This document shows positions 1-9,692 of a stretch of DNA of 64,000 nucleotides, piece by piece; positions within the stretch are counted from its first letter, which is position 1; each line of letters opens with the position of its first letter. The stretch is from positions 372,001 to 436,000 of the forward strand of contig JAJDZV010000008.1 of the NCBI GenBank assembly GCA_022824465.1, in the 5' to 3' direction. The position numbers and the translations under genes are program-made. Origin of the DNA: Anaerolineae bacterium. Lineage in GTDB: Bacteria > Chloroflexota > Anaerolineae > Aggregatilineales > Phototrophicaceae. Below the pieces are notes generated by a model. The model worked only from the letters and a program-made list of their open reading frames with translations. It made no database searches and was not told the DNA's origin.

Positions 1-832
<832 letters not shown>

Positions 833-976
833 TGAGCCGCTCCAAGTTGTATTGGGTCTGAACGCGATTAGTGTAATGCAAGTTCGGCAATTTGGAAGTG
901 GGCGCTGGCGCGTGCGGGCGTCCGTGGCCAGATCGTAGCGCCATCAATGCGGCTTGTCCAAAGCGGCGGGCGAAGC

Positions 977-982
977 TAGAAT
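977..982 (+). promoter_or_regulatory. Probable sigma70-type promoter of the small ORF at 1022
   Basis: A -10 box TAGAAT at 977-982 is preceded by TTGTCC at 954-959 with a 17-base spacer. It lies 40 bases before the ATG at 1022. Both boxes match the pattern seen at better promoters in this window. Confidence 0.5.
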
Positions 983-1021
983 GATTCTGGGCGGAATTCA
1001 TGACAGCAGGATGAGGATCTA

Positions 1022-1330
1022 ATGACAACGGTAGAACAGTTGAAGAGCCTTCGCGATCACAAGTCGCGCCCCCATTTGGAGCAATATGCGCCGGTCTGGA
1101 TGTTGCGCGAGCTCATCGTGGCTGAGGACGAATCCATCCAGTTTCATGTGTTGTTCCAACATAACCTGCACGGCTGGGTGAATCGCCGCTACCGGTATGA
1201 CGGTTTTAACGACACGCTTTATCACTTGGGGCAGACGCTGGTTTCGGAAGACGAGGCTTTGGATATCATGCTGTCGCCGCCATACATCGAAGCCAAGGTG
1301 GCCGATATTCCCAATTCTTATGGCGGTTAA
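1022..1330 (+). CDS. Small protein of unknown function (102 aa)
   Basis: I do not recognise this family. The protein is 102 residues, soluble, without signal peptide or membrane segment, and rich in aromatic and charged residues (for example RRYRYDGFND). An AGGATGAGG stretch lies just before the ATG, and a promoter-like pair lies upstream, which supports expression. The stop overlaps the stop of the convergent glycosyltransferase by four bases. An antisense ORF at 1019-1225 is judged a shadow because it lacks both signals. Confidence 0.7.
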   Translation: MTTVEQLKSLRDHKSRPHLEQYAPVWMLRELIVAEDESIQFHVLFQHNLHGWVNRRYRYDGFNDTLYHLGQTLVSEDEALDIMLSPPYIEAKVADIPNSYGG

Positions 1331-2583
1331 GGCTTCCGCAGCTTCTTGCAGCCTATTTCTTCAAACACTTGAATAAGCCTGCGGGCGATCTCCGACCAAG
1401 CGTAGTCTTTGGCGGCGCGCGCCGCGCTGTGGCCCATCATCGCCGTCTTGGCTGGATCTGCCAGCAGCGCCAGAATGCACTCGGCAAGCGAAATCGGCTC
1501 TCGCGCCGGGATATGGTAGCCGGTCTCCTGGTCGCGAACGAGGAATTGGAGTCCGCCAACCTGTGAGGCTATGACTGGCGTGCCGGTGGACATCGCCTCG
1601 AGAGCGACCATACCAAATGACTCATAGTCTGATGGCATGATCACAGCAGTAGCGGCGGCGTAATAGAGCGGCAGATCGGACTGTTCCTTCGCGCCGACGA
1701 AACTAACCAGGCGGTCGATGCCCAGCTTTACGCTCAGTTCCTGGAGACGGATGAGTTCGCGGTCTTGCGTGCTATGCGGATCGCCGCCAACGATCACGAA
1801 GCGCAGTTTCCGCAGCAGCTCCGGCGCGCGATCTCGCAGGACGCGCAAAGCTTCTAGAATGGTATCAACGGCTTTGAGCGGTTCGATGCGCCCGACGAAG
1901 AGCAGCATATTGCTATCGGGCTTTAAGCCCAGAGATTCGCGGGCTTCGTCCGCGGATACCGGCCTTCCAAAATGCGAAGTATCCACGCCAGGCGGAATGA
2001 CGGTGATCAGTCGGCGTGGCGCGCGATACAGCCAACGAAGCTGCGCCTGTTCCGCCGGAGTCGCGGCGATGATGCGGTCCGCCCAATCCAGGATGCGCAT
2101 TTCCGTGAGAATTCGGCGATCGGGTTGATAGTGCGCGTTGACTATGATGCGTTTCTTCATGTGGCCAAGCGTGTGGTACATGTGTGCGAAGCGAATGCCC
2201 CAAGCTTCTTTGAGCTTGGCGGCGACCCAGCCTCCCAGCCAATAGTGACTGTATATGACGCTATAGCGGAGGTTGCGCAGCGTGGCGAAAGCCATTAGCT
2301 CCGCGGTGAATTCCGAGAGGTAATCGAAATGATCGGAAGGGGACAGGGGCGCGGTCGGTCCGGCCTTTAGATAGGCCAGGCGCGCGTTTTCGCCGATCGA
2401 CGTATCAATATCCGGCTCCAATTCATGCGCGCGGCGAGTGAAGACGTCGACGAGGCAGCCTTGTCGCCCGAGTTCGCGAGCGAGTTCGCGGATGTAGACG
2501 TTCATGCCGCCGGTTTTGGCGCCGCCCATCGGCGCAAGAGGGCTGGCATGCACGCATATCATGGCAATTCTTTCGATGGACAT
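1327..2583 (-). CDS. GT4-family glycosyltransferase (retaining, GT-B fold)
   Basis: Transfers a sugar from a nucleotide donor with retention of configuration. The acceptor is unknown. The protein has 418 residues. The N-terminal glycine loop reads GGMNVYIRELARELG from residue 25. The C-terminal domain has the GT4 signature E-x7-E in ESFGMVALE (Glu321 and Glu329), followed by GTPVIASQVGG. The N-terminus resembles MshA- and sucrose-phosphate-synthase-like GT4 enzymes, but no inositol or sucrose gene is nearby, so I name no substrate. It sits 28 bases downstream of an acetyltransferase-like gene on the same strand, and the two may form an operon decorating a glycan or lipid. Confidence 0.9.
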   Translation of the reverse strand: MSIERIAMICVHASPLAPMGGAKTGGMNVYIRELARELGRQGCLVDVFTRRAHELEPDIDTSIGENARLAYLKAGPTAPLSPSDHFDYLSEFTAELMAFATLRNLRYSVIYSHYWLGGWVAAKLKEAWGIRFAHMYHTLGHMKKRIIVNAHYQPDRRILTEMRILDWADRIIAATPAEQAQLRWLYRAPRRLITVIPPGVDTSHFGRPVSADEARESLGLKPDSNMLLFVGRIEPLKAVDTILEALRVLRDRAPELLRKLRFVIVGGDPHSTQDRELIRLQELSVKLGIDRLVSFVGAKEQSDLPLYYAAATAVIMPSDYESFGMVALEAMSTGTPVIASQVGGLQFLVRDQETGYHIPAREPISLAECILALLADPAKTAMMGHSAARAAKDYAWSEIARRLIQVFEEIGCKKLRKP

Positions 2584-2611
2584 GGCGCCACCGTCGTGGG
2601 CAAGGCTGCGG

Positions 2612-3616
2612 CTAGAATGCGCGGATGTTCATGACAAGTGTGTCGCGGCCGCCCATACGATACTTGTATGCCTCATTGCCGCGCAAAAAGTCGTAATACT
2701 GAAAGCCCTGCTCTATCGCATGCCGGATGTTGTATGCCATGAGCACGATACCGGGACTAAGGTCTGAGAAATCTCTATGGTCGAGCCCCGAATTGTAGAC
2801 CATGACGCGGTCGCCATACACGAAATTGATATAGGCGGCGGCGCGCGCGTCGTCGACCGTGAGGAAGTTCATTTGCAGCCAGCCGCGCTCGTGAAGCAAG
2901 GGTACGATCTTCTCAAAAAAACGGAGGTTATTGCAATTTCGCAGGAACTCTTCCTTTTCCTTGTCGCTTGCGGCCATCAAGCGGACAAAATGCGCCACTT
3001 CCTCTTCCAAGTTATGGCAACCATTGACGATGTACCAGTCGATTGCTTTGTCGCTGCCATGGGCGCGCCGGATTTTGCGACGGATTTCGTGGCGTTGTTT
3101 CTTGTCAAGCAGGCTGAGGTAGCCGCGCCAATTGCCGGGCAATTCAATTATCGGGCAGACTTCCTGCTGCTCAACGGCTGGACGGAACCCGCGGTCCGCG
3201 AGCAAGTCCGGCAACAGCTCGCGCGTGGGCGATTCGTACGGGATATTACAAAGGTCCAGCAGATCAATTCGGTCGCGGTTGGCGGCGAGGTAATCGGCAA
3301 ATGCCGCATACACTGATTGAAGGTGGGCTGCGTCGACGATGAAATCAAGATAGTCGGTCACGTCGACGCAGCCGATGATTTGCGCGCTTCGCTCGCCAGA
3401 CGAGCCGGTGATGAACAGGGGTGCAATTCCAAGCAGTTCATCACCCGCGCGACATGTCAGGATGAGCAATTCGCCCGGTTGATACGCGTCCCACCAGGTT
3501 TTCTGCCATTCCCAAGTGTAAAAGATGTGATTGATGGGCGCGCGCCGCAACAAGTCATTCCACTCAGTCGCCAAATCTTCAAAGGCGCTTGCGTCGCAGT
3601 ATGCGTTTAGCTCCAC
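2612..3616 (-). CDS. CelD/BcsL-type GNAT acetyltransferase-like protein
   Basis: 334 residues with the layout of the FemAB/CelD group of GNAT proteins: an N-terminal half with FYTWEWQKTWW and GIAPLFI, and a C-terminal half with NFVYGDRVMVYNSGLD and YDFLRGNEAYKYRMG. These proteins transfer acyl or aminoacyl groups, often to polysaccharides or envelope components. The true substrate is not shown by the sequence. The start is a GTG at 3616 with GGGAG seven bases upstream. The glycosyltransferase follows after 28 bases, which suggests a joint role in glycan modification (inference). Confidence 0.82.
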   Translation of the reverse strand: MELNAYCDASAFEDLATEWNDLLRRAPINHIFYTWEWQKTWWDAYQPGELLILTCRAGDELLGIAPLFITGSSGERSAQIIGCVDVTDYLDFIVDAAHLQSVYAAFADYLAANRDRIDLLDLCNIPYESPTRELLPDLLADRGFRPAVEQQEVCPIIELPGNWRGYLSLLDKKQRHEIRRKIRRAHGSDKAIDWYIVNGCHNLEEEVAHFVRLMAASDKEKEEFLRNCNNLRFFEKIVPLLHERGWLQMNFLTVDDARAAAYINFVYGDRVMVYNSGLDHRDFSDLSPGIVLMAYNIRHAIEQGFQYYDFLRGNEAYKYRMGGRDTLVMNIRAF

Positions 3617-3726
3617 GTTGCTCCCGATCTCTGGTTCACTGCCGCGTGTGGCCGCTTGATTGACATAGCGGCGCCGTGAATCCTTACCGATTCAGCGGCG
3701 GGAAGCCAGAATATGATCTTCCACGA

Positions 3727-4575
3727 CTAGGTTTCCTTGGGCGTGGATTCATCATTGCCCCATTCTTTCCACGATCCGTCGTAGAGGCGCAGGTTGCGCG
3801 CGCCGGCGACTTGCATGGCAAGCATACCGTAGGTCGCCGAGACGCCGGAATTGCAATATAGCACGGTATCAGGCGCATTGAGGTCAATGCCGGCATCTTG
3901 AAATAGCGCGCGCAGATTGTCTTCCGATTTCAGCGTCATATCACGGTTGACCATAGCATTACGCGGCAAGTTGACCGCCGAAGGAATGTGCCCGCCATGA
4001 CGAGCGCGCGAAGACTCGCCTGCATATTCAGCCGGCGAGCGCACATCCACGAGCTGTACGGAGCCGGCTTGAAGCCCTTTCAAGATATCGCGGGTAGTGG
4101 CGCGTAGGGACTCATTAACGCGCGCAGTGTAGTTGCCGCGCGTGTAATTTGCCGGAATGTCGTTGACGGGACGCGCGTCATCTCGCCATTTTGTCCAGCC
4201 GCCATCAAGGATTCTCACCTCAGCATGACCATAGTAACGCAGCGCCCACCACATGCGACAGGCAAACATGCTCCCGGCGTCGTCGCAGACAACAATCGGA
4301 GATGAATTGCTGATGCCGAGGCGCTCCATGAGGTCGGCGAATCGTTGTGGCGCGGCGATGTCGTTTGAAGGCGAGCCCGGTTCGACAATGTCAATCTGCC
4401 AATCGACGTAAACGGCGCCGGGAATATGGGCTGCGTCGAAGCCGGCGCGATCGCTGATGTAATGCGGCGGCGGCGCGGTCGGCGGCAGCACTTTGCCGCG
4501 GAGCTCAATTATGCGCAGGTCGCTGTCGCTCAGGTGTTGCTCCAGCCAAGCGCTTGTAACTAGCGGGAATGGCAT
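3727..4575 (-). CDS. Sulfurtransferase with two rhodanese domains
   Basis: Thiosulfate or 3-mercaptopyruvate sulfurtransferase, which moves a sulfane sulfur onto cyanide or a thiol acceptor through a cysteine persulfide. It has 282 residues, the usual length for the two-domain family. Domain one (about 1-135) has GFDAAHIPGAVYVDW. Domain two (about 150-275) has LVDVRSPAEY, GHIPSAVNLP and the active-site loop CNSGVSA with Cys241. The C-x-S/x-G-V-S/T-A loop is closer to bacterial thiosulfate/mercaptopyruvate sulfurtransferases than to Cdc25-like forms. It is divergent from the hydrolase-ligase fusion gene. Confidence 0.92.
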   Translation of the reverse strand: MPFPLVTSAWLEQHLSDSDLRIIELRGKVLPPTAPPPHYISDRAGFDAAHIPGAVYVDWQIDIVEPGSPSNDIAAPQRFADLMERLGISNSSPIVVCDDAGSMFACRMWWALRYYGHAEVRILDGGWTKWRDDARPVNDIPANYTRGNYTARVNESLRATTRDILKGLQAGSVQLVDVRSPAEYAGESSRARHGGHIPSAVNLPRNAMVNRDMTLKSEDNLRALFQDAGIDLNAPDTVLYCNSGVSATYGMLAMQVAGARNLRLYDGSWKEWGNDESTPKET

Positions 4576-4654
4576 CTTCGACTCCTGCTGATTTGCTCGG
4601 GCGCCACGTTCTTATTTTAACGAAGTATGCGCGGGGCCGCGAGGTTGGGTCGTT

Positions 4655-4682
4655 TTGGGAAAGGGCGGGATTCAGCTATAAT
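4655..4682 (+). promoter_or_regulatory. Promoter ahead of the hydrolase-ligase fusion gene
   Basis: A perfect TATAAT at 4677-4682 has TTGGGA at 4655-4660 upstream with a 16-base spacer. Transcription would begin near 4690, which argues against the upstream in-frame ATG codons at 4627 and 4681 and in favour of 4705 or later. Confidence 0.6.
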
Positions 4683-4704
4683 GCCGCCGAGCGACGATAC
4701 AGAC

Positions 4705-7335
4705 ATGATGCGCGCCGAACCGGAAACGCGGCGCTTGCTGGAGTCAGACGCGTATCGCGCGCCAAAAGCAGTATTGAGAAGCTGGACTATGAAGAGACGA
4801 ATTCGCGGGCACAAGCTCACCGTCACGCATTTGGATTTCAATCTGTACCGCGTGAGAGTGCCCATCGCTGGATATCCCGGAAACTACTTGAGCGTCATTG
4901 ACCTTCATCCGCAAGGCGTGGAGAGCGCTATCGTCTTTCAGCATGGCTTTGCGGGCGTCGCCGAGTCCTGGGAGTGGCAGCTTGCCCATTTCGCCAATCG
5001 GTATCGGGTTATCGCGCCGGAATTGCGCGGACATGGGCAAAGCGACGCGCCGCACAGCGCTTACTCCATGGATGAGCTGGTTCAAGATATGCACGAGGTC
5101 GTTGAGGCGCTGAAAGTTCCGGAGCGCTTTGTCCTCGCGGGCCATTCCTTCGGCGGCGCGGTCTGCATTGAGTTTGCCAACGCTTATCCCGAGCGCATCG
5201 AAAAGCTGATTCTAGTCGCGAGCGCGGGCGAATATCCGCTGCCGAAGATCGCCGCCTTGCTATTCCATATTCCAGTCCATGTTGCTCTGCCCTTTTGGCG
5301 TTATCGACGCAAGTGGGATGCCGAGTATCACGTGCTCAAGAACATGTTTCTGAACAACATGCATGGTTGGCAAGCGTGGTCGCAATTGCGGAACATCAGG
5401 AACGAGACGCTGGTGATCACGGGCGAACGCGACAATTACTTTCCGCGCTATGTCTATGACGATGTCGCCAAGCTGATACCGGGCGCCGAGGTTCATGATG
5501 TCGGCTCGGCAAAGCACAAGGTCCAGCTGGAGCGCCACGACGCGGTGAACCGGGCGATCGAGCGCTTCGTCGGTTCGGGCCGGCGCAGCACCTGGCGCTC
5601 GGCCTCGGCGCTTGATGAGCTATCCCGGGGCCGCCCTTGGCTGGGCCATTACGAAAAGGACACCGCTCATACGATTCCCATTCCGCATCAACCGCTTTTC
5701 CGCTTTCTGGAGAGCGCAGCCGACTGGGCGCCTAAGCGGGTCGCGACCGTGTTTTATGGCAAGACCTTGACCTATCGCGAATTGGAAACGCGGGTCAACC
5801 GGTTCGCACGCGGGCTGCGCGCGATGGGCATCAAAGAGGGCGATCGCGTTCAGATCGTCTTGCCGAACACACCCCAGTTTATCATCGCCTATTATGCCGC
5901 CATCAAGCTGGGAGCGGTTGTCGTCCTGTCGAATCCCGACGCTAATGCCGAGTTGATAGCGAGCCACGCCCGTGAAACCGAGGCAAAGGTACTGATCACT
6001 TTGAGCGCTTTTAGCGAGCTGGCGCAATTGATTCAGGAGACCACCGACACGCGCGATGTGATATTCACCGGCATCGGCAAGCATGTCACGACGAGCAGCG
6101 TATCAGCATTTGGGCGGCACAAACATCCGAGCGACCAAGATGAGGCTTTGGCGCGCAGCATAGGGCGATTCATGTCCCAGGTTATGGAAGGCCAGGACGA
6201 AACCCCGCCGGCTGCCGATGTCAAGCCGGAAGATCTCGCTGTGATTTCGTATACGAGCGGCACCACCGGCGAACCGCGCGGCGTATGCCTGTCGCACGAA
6301 AACCTGGTGGCGAACGCCTTGCAGACGCGGCATTGGATGCGGGATATCGATTATGGCAAAGAAGTGGTCATGGCGGTTGTGCCGTTTGAGCACAGTTATG
6401 GGATGACAGCAGCCATGAACCTGCCGATATTGATCGCGGCCAAAATTGTCATCATATCGGTCTTTGAATTGAAGCAGGTGCTGGAGCATATTCGCCGCTA
6501 CAAACCGACTCTATTTCCCGGCGTGCCGTCCATGTTTACCTTGATAAATCAGGCAAAGAACGTCCGCCGCTATGGCCTGTCTTCGATCAAGGCCTGCATT
6601 AGCGGCGCGGCGCCGCTGCCAGTGGAGGTGCAAGAGGCTTTCGAAAAACTGACGAGGGGACGCCTTGTCGAGGGTTATGGCTTGACGGAAGCCGGTCCCG
6701 TGACGCACTCCAATCCGCTCTATGGCTTGCGCAAGGTTGGTTCAATAGGCGTTCCGCTGCCGAATACGGATGCCAAGATTGTCGACATGTTATCGGGCGC
6801 GGACCTTGGCGCCGGTCAAATTGGCGAACTTGTAGTTCGCGGACCTCAGGTCATGAGCGGCTATTGGCGGCAACCGAAGGACGAAGAGTCGGTGATTCGC
6901 GATGGCTGGTTATACACAGGCGATGTCGCAGTTATGGATGACGACGGCTATTTCAAAATCATCAGCCGCAAGCGCGATACCATCTTCACCGGGGATTACA
7001 GCGTTTATCCGCGCGATGTGGAAGAAGTGCTTTACGAACACAACAAAGTGCTTGAGGCGGCGGTGGTCGGTGTTGGGCACGATGCCGAGAAGCAGAAGAT
7101 CAAAGCCTTTGTAGTGCCTCTGCCCAACAGTACCTTATCAAAGGACGAGTTGCTTGAGCTTTGCCGCAAGCGTCTGGACGCGTATGCGGTACCCTGGGAG
7201 ATCGAGTTTCGCGATGCGCTTCCGCGGTCGTTCATCGGCAAGGTGCTGCGCCGAGTGCTGTTTGAAGAGGAATCCAGCAGGCGGCGTGAACCAGAGGCGG
7301 GACCTGACGCCGATGACGGCGGCATGTCCACGTGA
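4705..7335 (+). CDS. Alpha/beta hydrolase fused to AMP-forming acyl-CoA ligase
   Basis: A single reading frame of 876 residues joins two enzymes. Residues about 45-290 form an alpha/beta hydrolase with HGFAG, the nucleophile elbow GHSFGG (Ser148), Asp243 and His271 as a likely triad. Residues about 330-855 form an ANL-family ligase with YTSGTTG (516-522), EGYGLTEAG (656-664), YTGDVAVMD and the adenylation lysine in IGKVLRR (Lys846). The hydrolase could free a carboxylate from an ester or thioester and the ligase would then activate it (inference). The core motif before the hinge reads TGDYSVYP where most relatives have a Gly-Gly pair. Start choice: the promoter at 4655-4682 excludes ATG 4627. 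ATG 4705, 4708 or 4789 all remain possible. The serine nucleophile argues against an OleBC-type olefin fusion. Confidence 0.88.
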   Translation: MMRAEPETRRLLESDAYRAPKAVLRSWTMKRRIRGHKLTVTHLDFNLYRVRVPIAGYPGNYLSVIDLHPQGVESAIVFQHGFAGVAESWEWQLAHFANRYRVIAPELRGHGQSDAPHSAYSMDELVQDMHEVVEALKVPERFVLAGHSFGGAVCIEFANAYPERIEKLILVASAGEYPLPKIAALLFHIPVHVALPFWRYRRKWDAEYHVLKNMFLNNMHGWQAWSQLRNIRNETLVITGERDNYFPRYVYDDVAKLIPGAEVHDVGSAKHKVQLERHDAVNRAIERFVGSGRRSTWRSASALDELSRGRPWLGHYEKDTAHTIPIPHQPLFRFLESAADWAPKRVATVFYGKTLTYRELETRVNRFARGLRAMGIKEGDRVQIVLPNTPQFIIAYYAAIKLGAVVVLSNPDANAELIASHARETEAKVLITLSAFSELAQLIQETTDTRDVIFTGIGKHVTTSSVSAFGRHKHPSDQDEALARSIGRFMSQVMEGQDETPPAADVKPEDLAVISYTSGTTGEPRGVCLSHENLVANALQTRHWMRDIDYGKEVVMAVVPFEHSYGMTAAMNLPILIAAKIVIISVFELKQVLEHIRRYKPTLFPGVPSMFTLINQAKNVRRYGLSSIKACISGAAPLPVEVQEAFEKLTRGRLVEGYGLTEAGPVTHSNPLYGLRKVGSIGVPLPNTDAKIVDMLSGADLGAGQIGELVVRGPQVMSGYWRQPKDEESVIRDGWLYTGDVAVMDDDGYFKIISRKRDTIFTGDYSVYPRDVEEVLYEHNKVLEAAVVGVGHDAEKQKIKAFVVPLPNSTLSKDELLELCRKRLDAYAVPWEIEFRDALPRSFIGKVLRRVLFEEESSRRREPEAGPDADDGGMST

Positions 7336-7368
7336 ATCGAGCAAGTGTTTCGCTATCAAAACTTAGGT

Positions 7369-7374
7369 TATAAT
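7369..7374 (+). promoter_or_regulatory. -10 box before the LON-domain gene
   Basis: A perfect TATAAT occurs 45 bases before the ATG at 7419, in the short gap after the fusion gene. No convincing -35 box is visible. It marks ATG 7419 as the start instead of the in-frame codon at 7377. Confidence 0.4.
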
Positions 7375-7418
7375 GATTGCAGCCACGGTTGGTATTATGT
7401 GTACTGGGCGACTGCGCA

Positions 7419-8075
7419 ATGGCGGTGCTGCCACTATTTCCCTTGAATACTGTGCTGTTTCCAGGGATGCAGTTGAAGCTGCATATTTTTGAAGATCGTT
7501 ACAAGTCCATGATCAACCGTTGCATTGATGAGGGGCAGCCCTTTGGCGTGGTTTTGACGCGACACGGCTCGGAAGCTGATGAGCCAAGCGCGTCAACGCA
7601 TGAGGTCGGCTGCACGGCCGATATCAACCAGGTGCAGCAATTGCCTCTCGGCCGACTCAATATTGTCACCACCGGCAGGAGACGATTTCGGATCAACGCA
7701 CTGGACAGGAGCAATCCCTACCTTATAGGCGATGTTGAGTTCTTTGTGCCAGCCGATGATCGTCCCAGCGTGGCGCAAGTCTACGGCAAGGTCTTGCGTC
7801 CGCTGCTGCTTCGTTACGTCGAAATTCTCGCTTCGTCATCAGATGCGCGGTTTGATCCGAGCAAGCTGCCGCGACAGCCGCGGGCAATCGCGCAAATCGC
7901 CTCGATATTGCTTCAAACCGATAACCCACAGAAGCAGGCGCTGCTGGCGATGGACAGCCTATCCAATCTTTTGACCACGCTTGTCGACATTTATCGGCTA
8001 GAGACAATGCTTTTGAAGATTCGGCTTTCTCCTCCCGGCGAGGAGTTCAATATCGGCTTCTTTTCGCAGAATTGA
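7419..8075 (+). CDS. LON substrate-binding-domain protein
   Basis: 218 residues matching the N-terminal LON domain, without the AAA+ or protease domains of Lon. It opens LPLFPLNTVLFPGMQLKLHI, continues with FEDRYKSMI and GVVLTRHG, and ends in a helical bundle. Stand-alone LON-domain proteins are common in bacteria and are thought to bind unfolded protein or peptide substrates. Their exact role is not settled. The chosen ATG gives the canonical LON N-terminus, and a TATAAT lies upstream. Confidence 0.88.
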   Translation: MAVLPLFPLNTVLFPGMQLKLHIFEDRYKSMINRCIDEGQPFGVVLTRHGSEADEPSASTHEVGCTADINQVQQLPLGRLNIVTTGRRRFRINALDRSNPYLIGDVEFFVPADDRPSVAQVYGKVLRPLLLRYVEILASSSDARFDPSKLPRQPRAIAQIASILLQTDNPQKQALLAMDSLSNLLTTLVDIYRLETMLLKIRLSPPGEEFNIGFFSQN

Positions 8076-8141
8076 GCGCGCCTGACCAAGCAGCGCTGTG
8101 CCTGCTATGATGGGCGAAGTCAGGAATGCGCTCTCGCTATT

Positions 8142-9383
8142 ATGCGTCCAATGAATCAAACACAAGGTCATCGGTTGGCGCCGCGGCTCCCAAGAACCGC
8201 CGCCAGATTTGTCATCGTGACGCTGGTCTCACTGCTGCTGATCGAGACTGCCTTGCAAGTCGCATTCCCGTTGTTGCCGCCGGTTGTCATTGAGCAGATG
8301 CCGCAATACCTTGAGCGCGTCGGATTTCGCCTGGATACGTCTCATGGCGCTCGTGAATACCCGGCGGGTCAGAAGGTGGAATACGAGATTTCCCGAGCGA
8401 GCGGTGATCTGTTTCGCTTGACCTGCCTGGCGCCGGCGGATGCCCCGCCTTTTGAACCGTATGGTGTGCGTTTCACGCGGGATGCGCACGGATTCAGAAA
8501 TGAAGAGCCCTGGCCGAAACGCGTCGAGCTCGCCGTCATCGGTGATTCTTTTGTCGCGGCCGAGTCCATAGTCGATCCATTCTGGCGCGACCTGTCAGCG
8601 TCAACACTCGTTTTGGGATTGCCCGGCAGCGGCGCCTTGGAGCAGCAAAGACTGTATGAGACCTTCGCCTTGCCGCGCATGCCCGAGACGGTGGTGTGGG
8701 CTTATTTCGCTGGCAACGATCTAGCGGACAGTCTTGAATTCGCCGAGATGCTGGCGAAAGGCAGATCGTTCGCAGAAGCGAACCATCATGGCAAGCTGTT
8801 ACTGGATTATTCCGTGCTGTTTAATCTGGCGCTGCAACTCTTCAATCGTATAAATCGATCGCTCGCGGCGCCTTGCCATTATCCTCAAATGGCGGCGACA
8901 GATCCCCCAACGCCGGTCGCCTTTTATGACGAATTTCTTCCGATATTGACATGGGACGAAGAGAGGCTGCGCGGAAGTGAGGCGTTTGGACTGACGCGTG
9001 TAAGTTTGACTGAAATCGCGGAAGCGCAGCTCGCGCGGGAAAGCCGCGCGATTCTAATGTATATCCCGCAGAAGGCGGAGATCTACTGGCATAGACTGAC
9101 CGATCAAGCGAAAGCGACGATAGTCGCCGCGCTGGACCCGCAATATCGATTTGAGGACTACCGCTCGATAGACGCCAACTTCATGGCGCAGCGCAATCTT
9201 CTCGGCGAGCTAGCCAGCGAGCTAAGTATAGAATTCCTTGATTTGACTGAACGTTTGGCTGCGGCCGCTTCCGAGGGGCAAGCGCCTTACTTTTATTCTG
9301 ACACGCACTGGAATCAGCTTGGCCATAATATCGCGCGAAACGCCTTGCTTGAGCAATTGAATCAGTCTACTCTTGAAGGGTGA
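8142..9383 (+). CDS. Membrane-anchored SGNH/GDSL hydrolase-like protein
   Basis: 413 residues. A hydrophobic segment at about 23-48 likely anchors it with the rest outside. Block I reads AVIGDSFVAAE (Ser136). A block-III-like WAYFAGNDLAD and a block-V-like YSDTHWNQLGH (Asp387, His389) complete an SGNH esterase or AlgX/AlgJ-like acetyltransferase triad. Such proteins add or remove acyl groups on extracellular glycans. It is the first of four closely spaced genes ending in a carbamoyltransferase and a DUF5989-like protein, an association I know from other genomes. A TATGAT box lies near 8108. Confidence 0.82.
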   Translation: MRPMNQTQGHRLAPRLPRTAARFVIVTLVSLLLIETALQVAFPLLPPVVIEQMPQYLERVGFRLDTSHGAREYPAGQKVEYEISRASGDLFRLTCLAPADAPPFEPYGVRFTRDAHGFRNEEPWPKRVELAVIGDSFVAAESIVDPFWRDLSASTLVLGLPGSGALEQQRLYETFALPRMPETVVWAYFAGNDLADSLEFAEMLAKGRSFAEANHHGKLLLDYSVLFNLALQLFNRINRSLAAPCHYPQMAATDPPTPVAFYDEFLPILTWDEERLRGSEAFGLTRVSLTEIAEAQLARESRAILMYIPQKAEIYWHRLTDQAKATIVAALDPQYRFEDYRSIDANFMAQRNLLGELASELSIEFLDLTERLAAAASEGQAPYFYSDTHWNQLGHNIARNALLEQLNQSTLEG

Positions 9384-9459
9384 TTTTCTTGCGAGTCCGC
9401 GGGTTCGTAGCGCGGCGTCTATGCGCGCCGATGGATTCACTTACTGGAGATACTGAGAG

Positions 9460-9690
9460 TTGAAGCGGATAAGAGAAATCGCCTGGCGCCGCTTCAGCAT
9501 CAACGCCGCGGTTGTCGCCGATCTCAATGGACGTTTCATTGCGACCGCGTTTTATTATTCGATCATGGTCCCATTCGGATTGCTCTCGGCGATCTTTATG
9601 GATCCACTGCGGCGCAAGGACCCTGACAACCGCTGGCTGGAGCGCGCGCCCGTCTCTGATGACATCGCCTCGGCCAGGGAACAAGGCTAA
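9460..9690 (+). CDS. Small single-pass membrane protein of the carbamoyltransferase cluster
   Basis: 76 residues starting at TTG (GGAG about 10 bases upstream). It has one membrane segment, FIATAFYYSIMVPFGLLSAI, followed by a basic patch DPLRRKDP. This segment looks like the C-terminal part of SxtJ-type membrane proteins found beside carbamoyltransferases, but the protein is shorter than those (about 130 residues), so I give no family name. The stop is two bases before the carbamoyltransferase ATG, so translation is probably coupled. Confidence 0.7.
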   Translation: MKRIREIAWRRFSINAAVVADLNGRFIATAFYYSIMVPFGLLSAIFMDPLRRKDPDNRWLERAPVSDDIASAREQG

Positions 9691-9692
9691 CG

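Noticed and set aside
4705..7335. OleBC-type olefin synthesis fusion
   Set aside because: OleB enzymes have an Asp nucleophile; here the elbow is GHSFGG with Ser. No oleA or oleD homologue is adjacent.
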